Below, in pieces: positions 63,622-64,000 of a DNA stretch of 64,000 nt. Numbering within the stretch: the first letter of the stretch is position 1; each line of letters opens with the position of its first letter. Below the pieces are notes generated by a model. The model searched no databases. It saw only the letters and a program-made list of their open reading frames with translations, and was not told where the DNA came from. The position numbers and the translations under genes are program-made. The DNA comes from Bacteroidales bacterium (lineage in GTDB: Bacteria; Bacteroidota; Bacteroidia; Bacteroidales; UBA932), in assembly GCA_017454905.1 (NCBI GenBank), contig JAFTCB010000007.1:1-64000 (forward strand), read 5' to 3'.

Positions 63622-64000
63622 TTAAAGGGATTCCGCCCAGGCTTGCAGTTCCGCGGCGGTGGAGGCGTTCCCCAGGACCTTGCCGTCTTTCCAGACGAGG
63701 GCGGGGTAGGCTTCCTTGAATTCGGCGTTCGCCTGCGACAGGTCGCTGCCGCCGGAAGTGGCGAAGAGGATGACGGTCTTGCCCGAGAGGTCGTAGCTTT
63801 CCAGGAAGGTGTTGATCTCGCGGGGAGCGGTGCCCCACCAGACCGGGAAGCCGACATAGATGGTGCTGTAGGAGGCCGCGTCCTGCAGGTCCTTCACGAT
63901 GGCCGGACGGCAGGCGGGATCCTTCATCTCCAGGCTGCTGCGCGATTCCTGGTCACGCCAGTCCAGATCGGCGTCGGTGTAGCGCGTTTCAGGCTGGATT
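63622..64000 (-). CDS. Flavodoxin-family protein, partial (N-terminus beyond right edge)
   Basis: The C-terminal part (about 125 residues) of a flavodoxin-4-type protein. The frame stays open to base 64000 (QPETRYTDADLDWRDQESRS), so the start lies outside. Visible are STIYVGFPVWWGTAPREIN (flavin ring contact by Trp and Tyr) and TVILFATSGGSDLSQANAEF (the third flavin loop). It is probably a small electron carrier or quinone reductase-like protein. It could be exported; the missing N-terminus would show that. Transcribed toward the DUF5723 gene. Confidence 0.85.
   Translation of the reverse strand, partial: IQPETRYTDADLDWRDQESRSSLEMKDPACRPAIVKDLQDAASYSTIYVGFPVWWGTAPREINTFLESYDLSGKTVILFATSGGSDLSQANAEFKEAYPALVWKDGKVLGNASTAAELQAWAESL

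Overview
The window is a GC-rich chromosomal segment of a member of the Bacteroidales (phylum Bacteroidota). The evidence is: repeated TAnnTTTG -7 promoter boxes, a type III (GlnN) glutamine synthetase, IgA-peptidase-like M64, DUF1080, DUF5723 and GH105 secreted proteins, and the linked tsaD/tamB pair. The GC content and gene content suggest a gut lineage in the Rikenellaceae/Cryptobacteroides range rather than Bacteroides itself; that placement is inference. No tRNA, rRNA, CRISPR, phage or complete insertion sequence was recognised.

Layout. 1-3060 (minus): thrA and thrB (cut by the left edge), the threonine branch. 3201-20070 (plus): one long run of tightly packed or overlapping genes, ilvD-ilvB-ilvN-ilvC-leuA-leuC-leuD-cimA-leuB-ilvE-aminotransferase-metX-lysC-lysA, covering branched-chain amino acids and part of the aspartate family. 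Isoleucine carbon probably enters through citramalate (cimA plus leuCD and leuB), since no threonine deaminase is present. 20111-26613: a flavodoxin-fold reductase, a small lipoprotein, a thioesterase-nadE pair, a 1.2 kb gene-free stretch with several families of small repeats, and an HD/Smr/TIGR04076 operon. 26796-41843 (plus): a nitrogen-assimilation island, glnA-gltB-gltD-pyrG-purF-like-glnB-amtB-asnB, which makes glutamine and then spends it through four different glutamine amidotransferases. 41932-48614: carbonic anhydrase, a DUF1080 protein with an exported uroporphyrinogen-decarboxylase-like lipoprotein, an M64 metallopeptidase, thiL and an unknown secreted protein. 48697-64000: housekeeping genes (mtaB, tsaD, an RsmI-like methylase, tamB) mixed with a GH105-propeller fusion, an FAD oxidoreductase and an operon of flavodoxin, DUF5723 and DUF362 proteins.

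The most interesting object is just upstream of glnA. A promoter, a 26-codon open reading frame with seven glutamine codons, and a strong intrinsic terminator lie in that order before the glutamine synthetase start. This is the layout of a classical leader-peptide attenuator, here apparently sensing glutamine. A second notable object is a 166-bp palindromic element bounded by 18-bp perfect inverted repeats, sitting in frame inside a flavoprotein gene.
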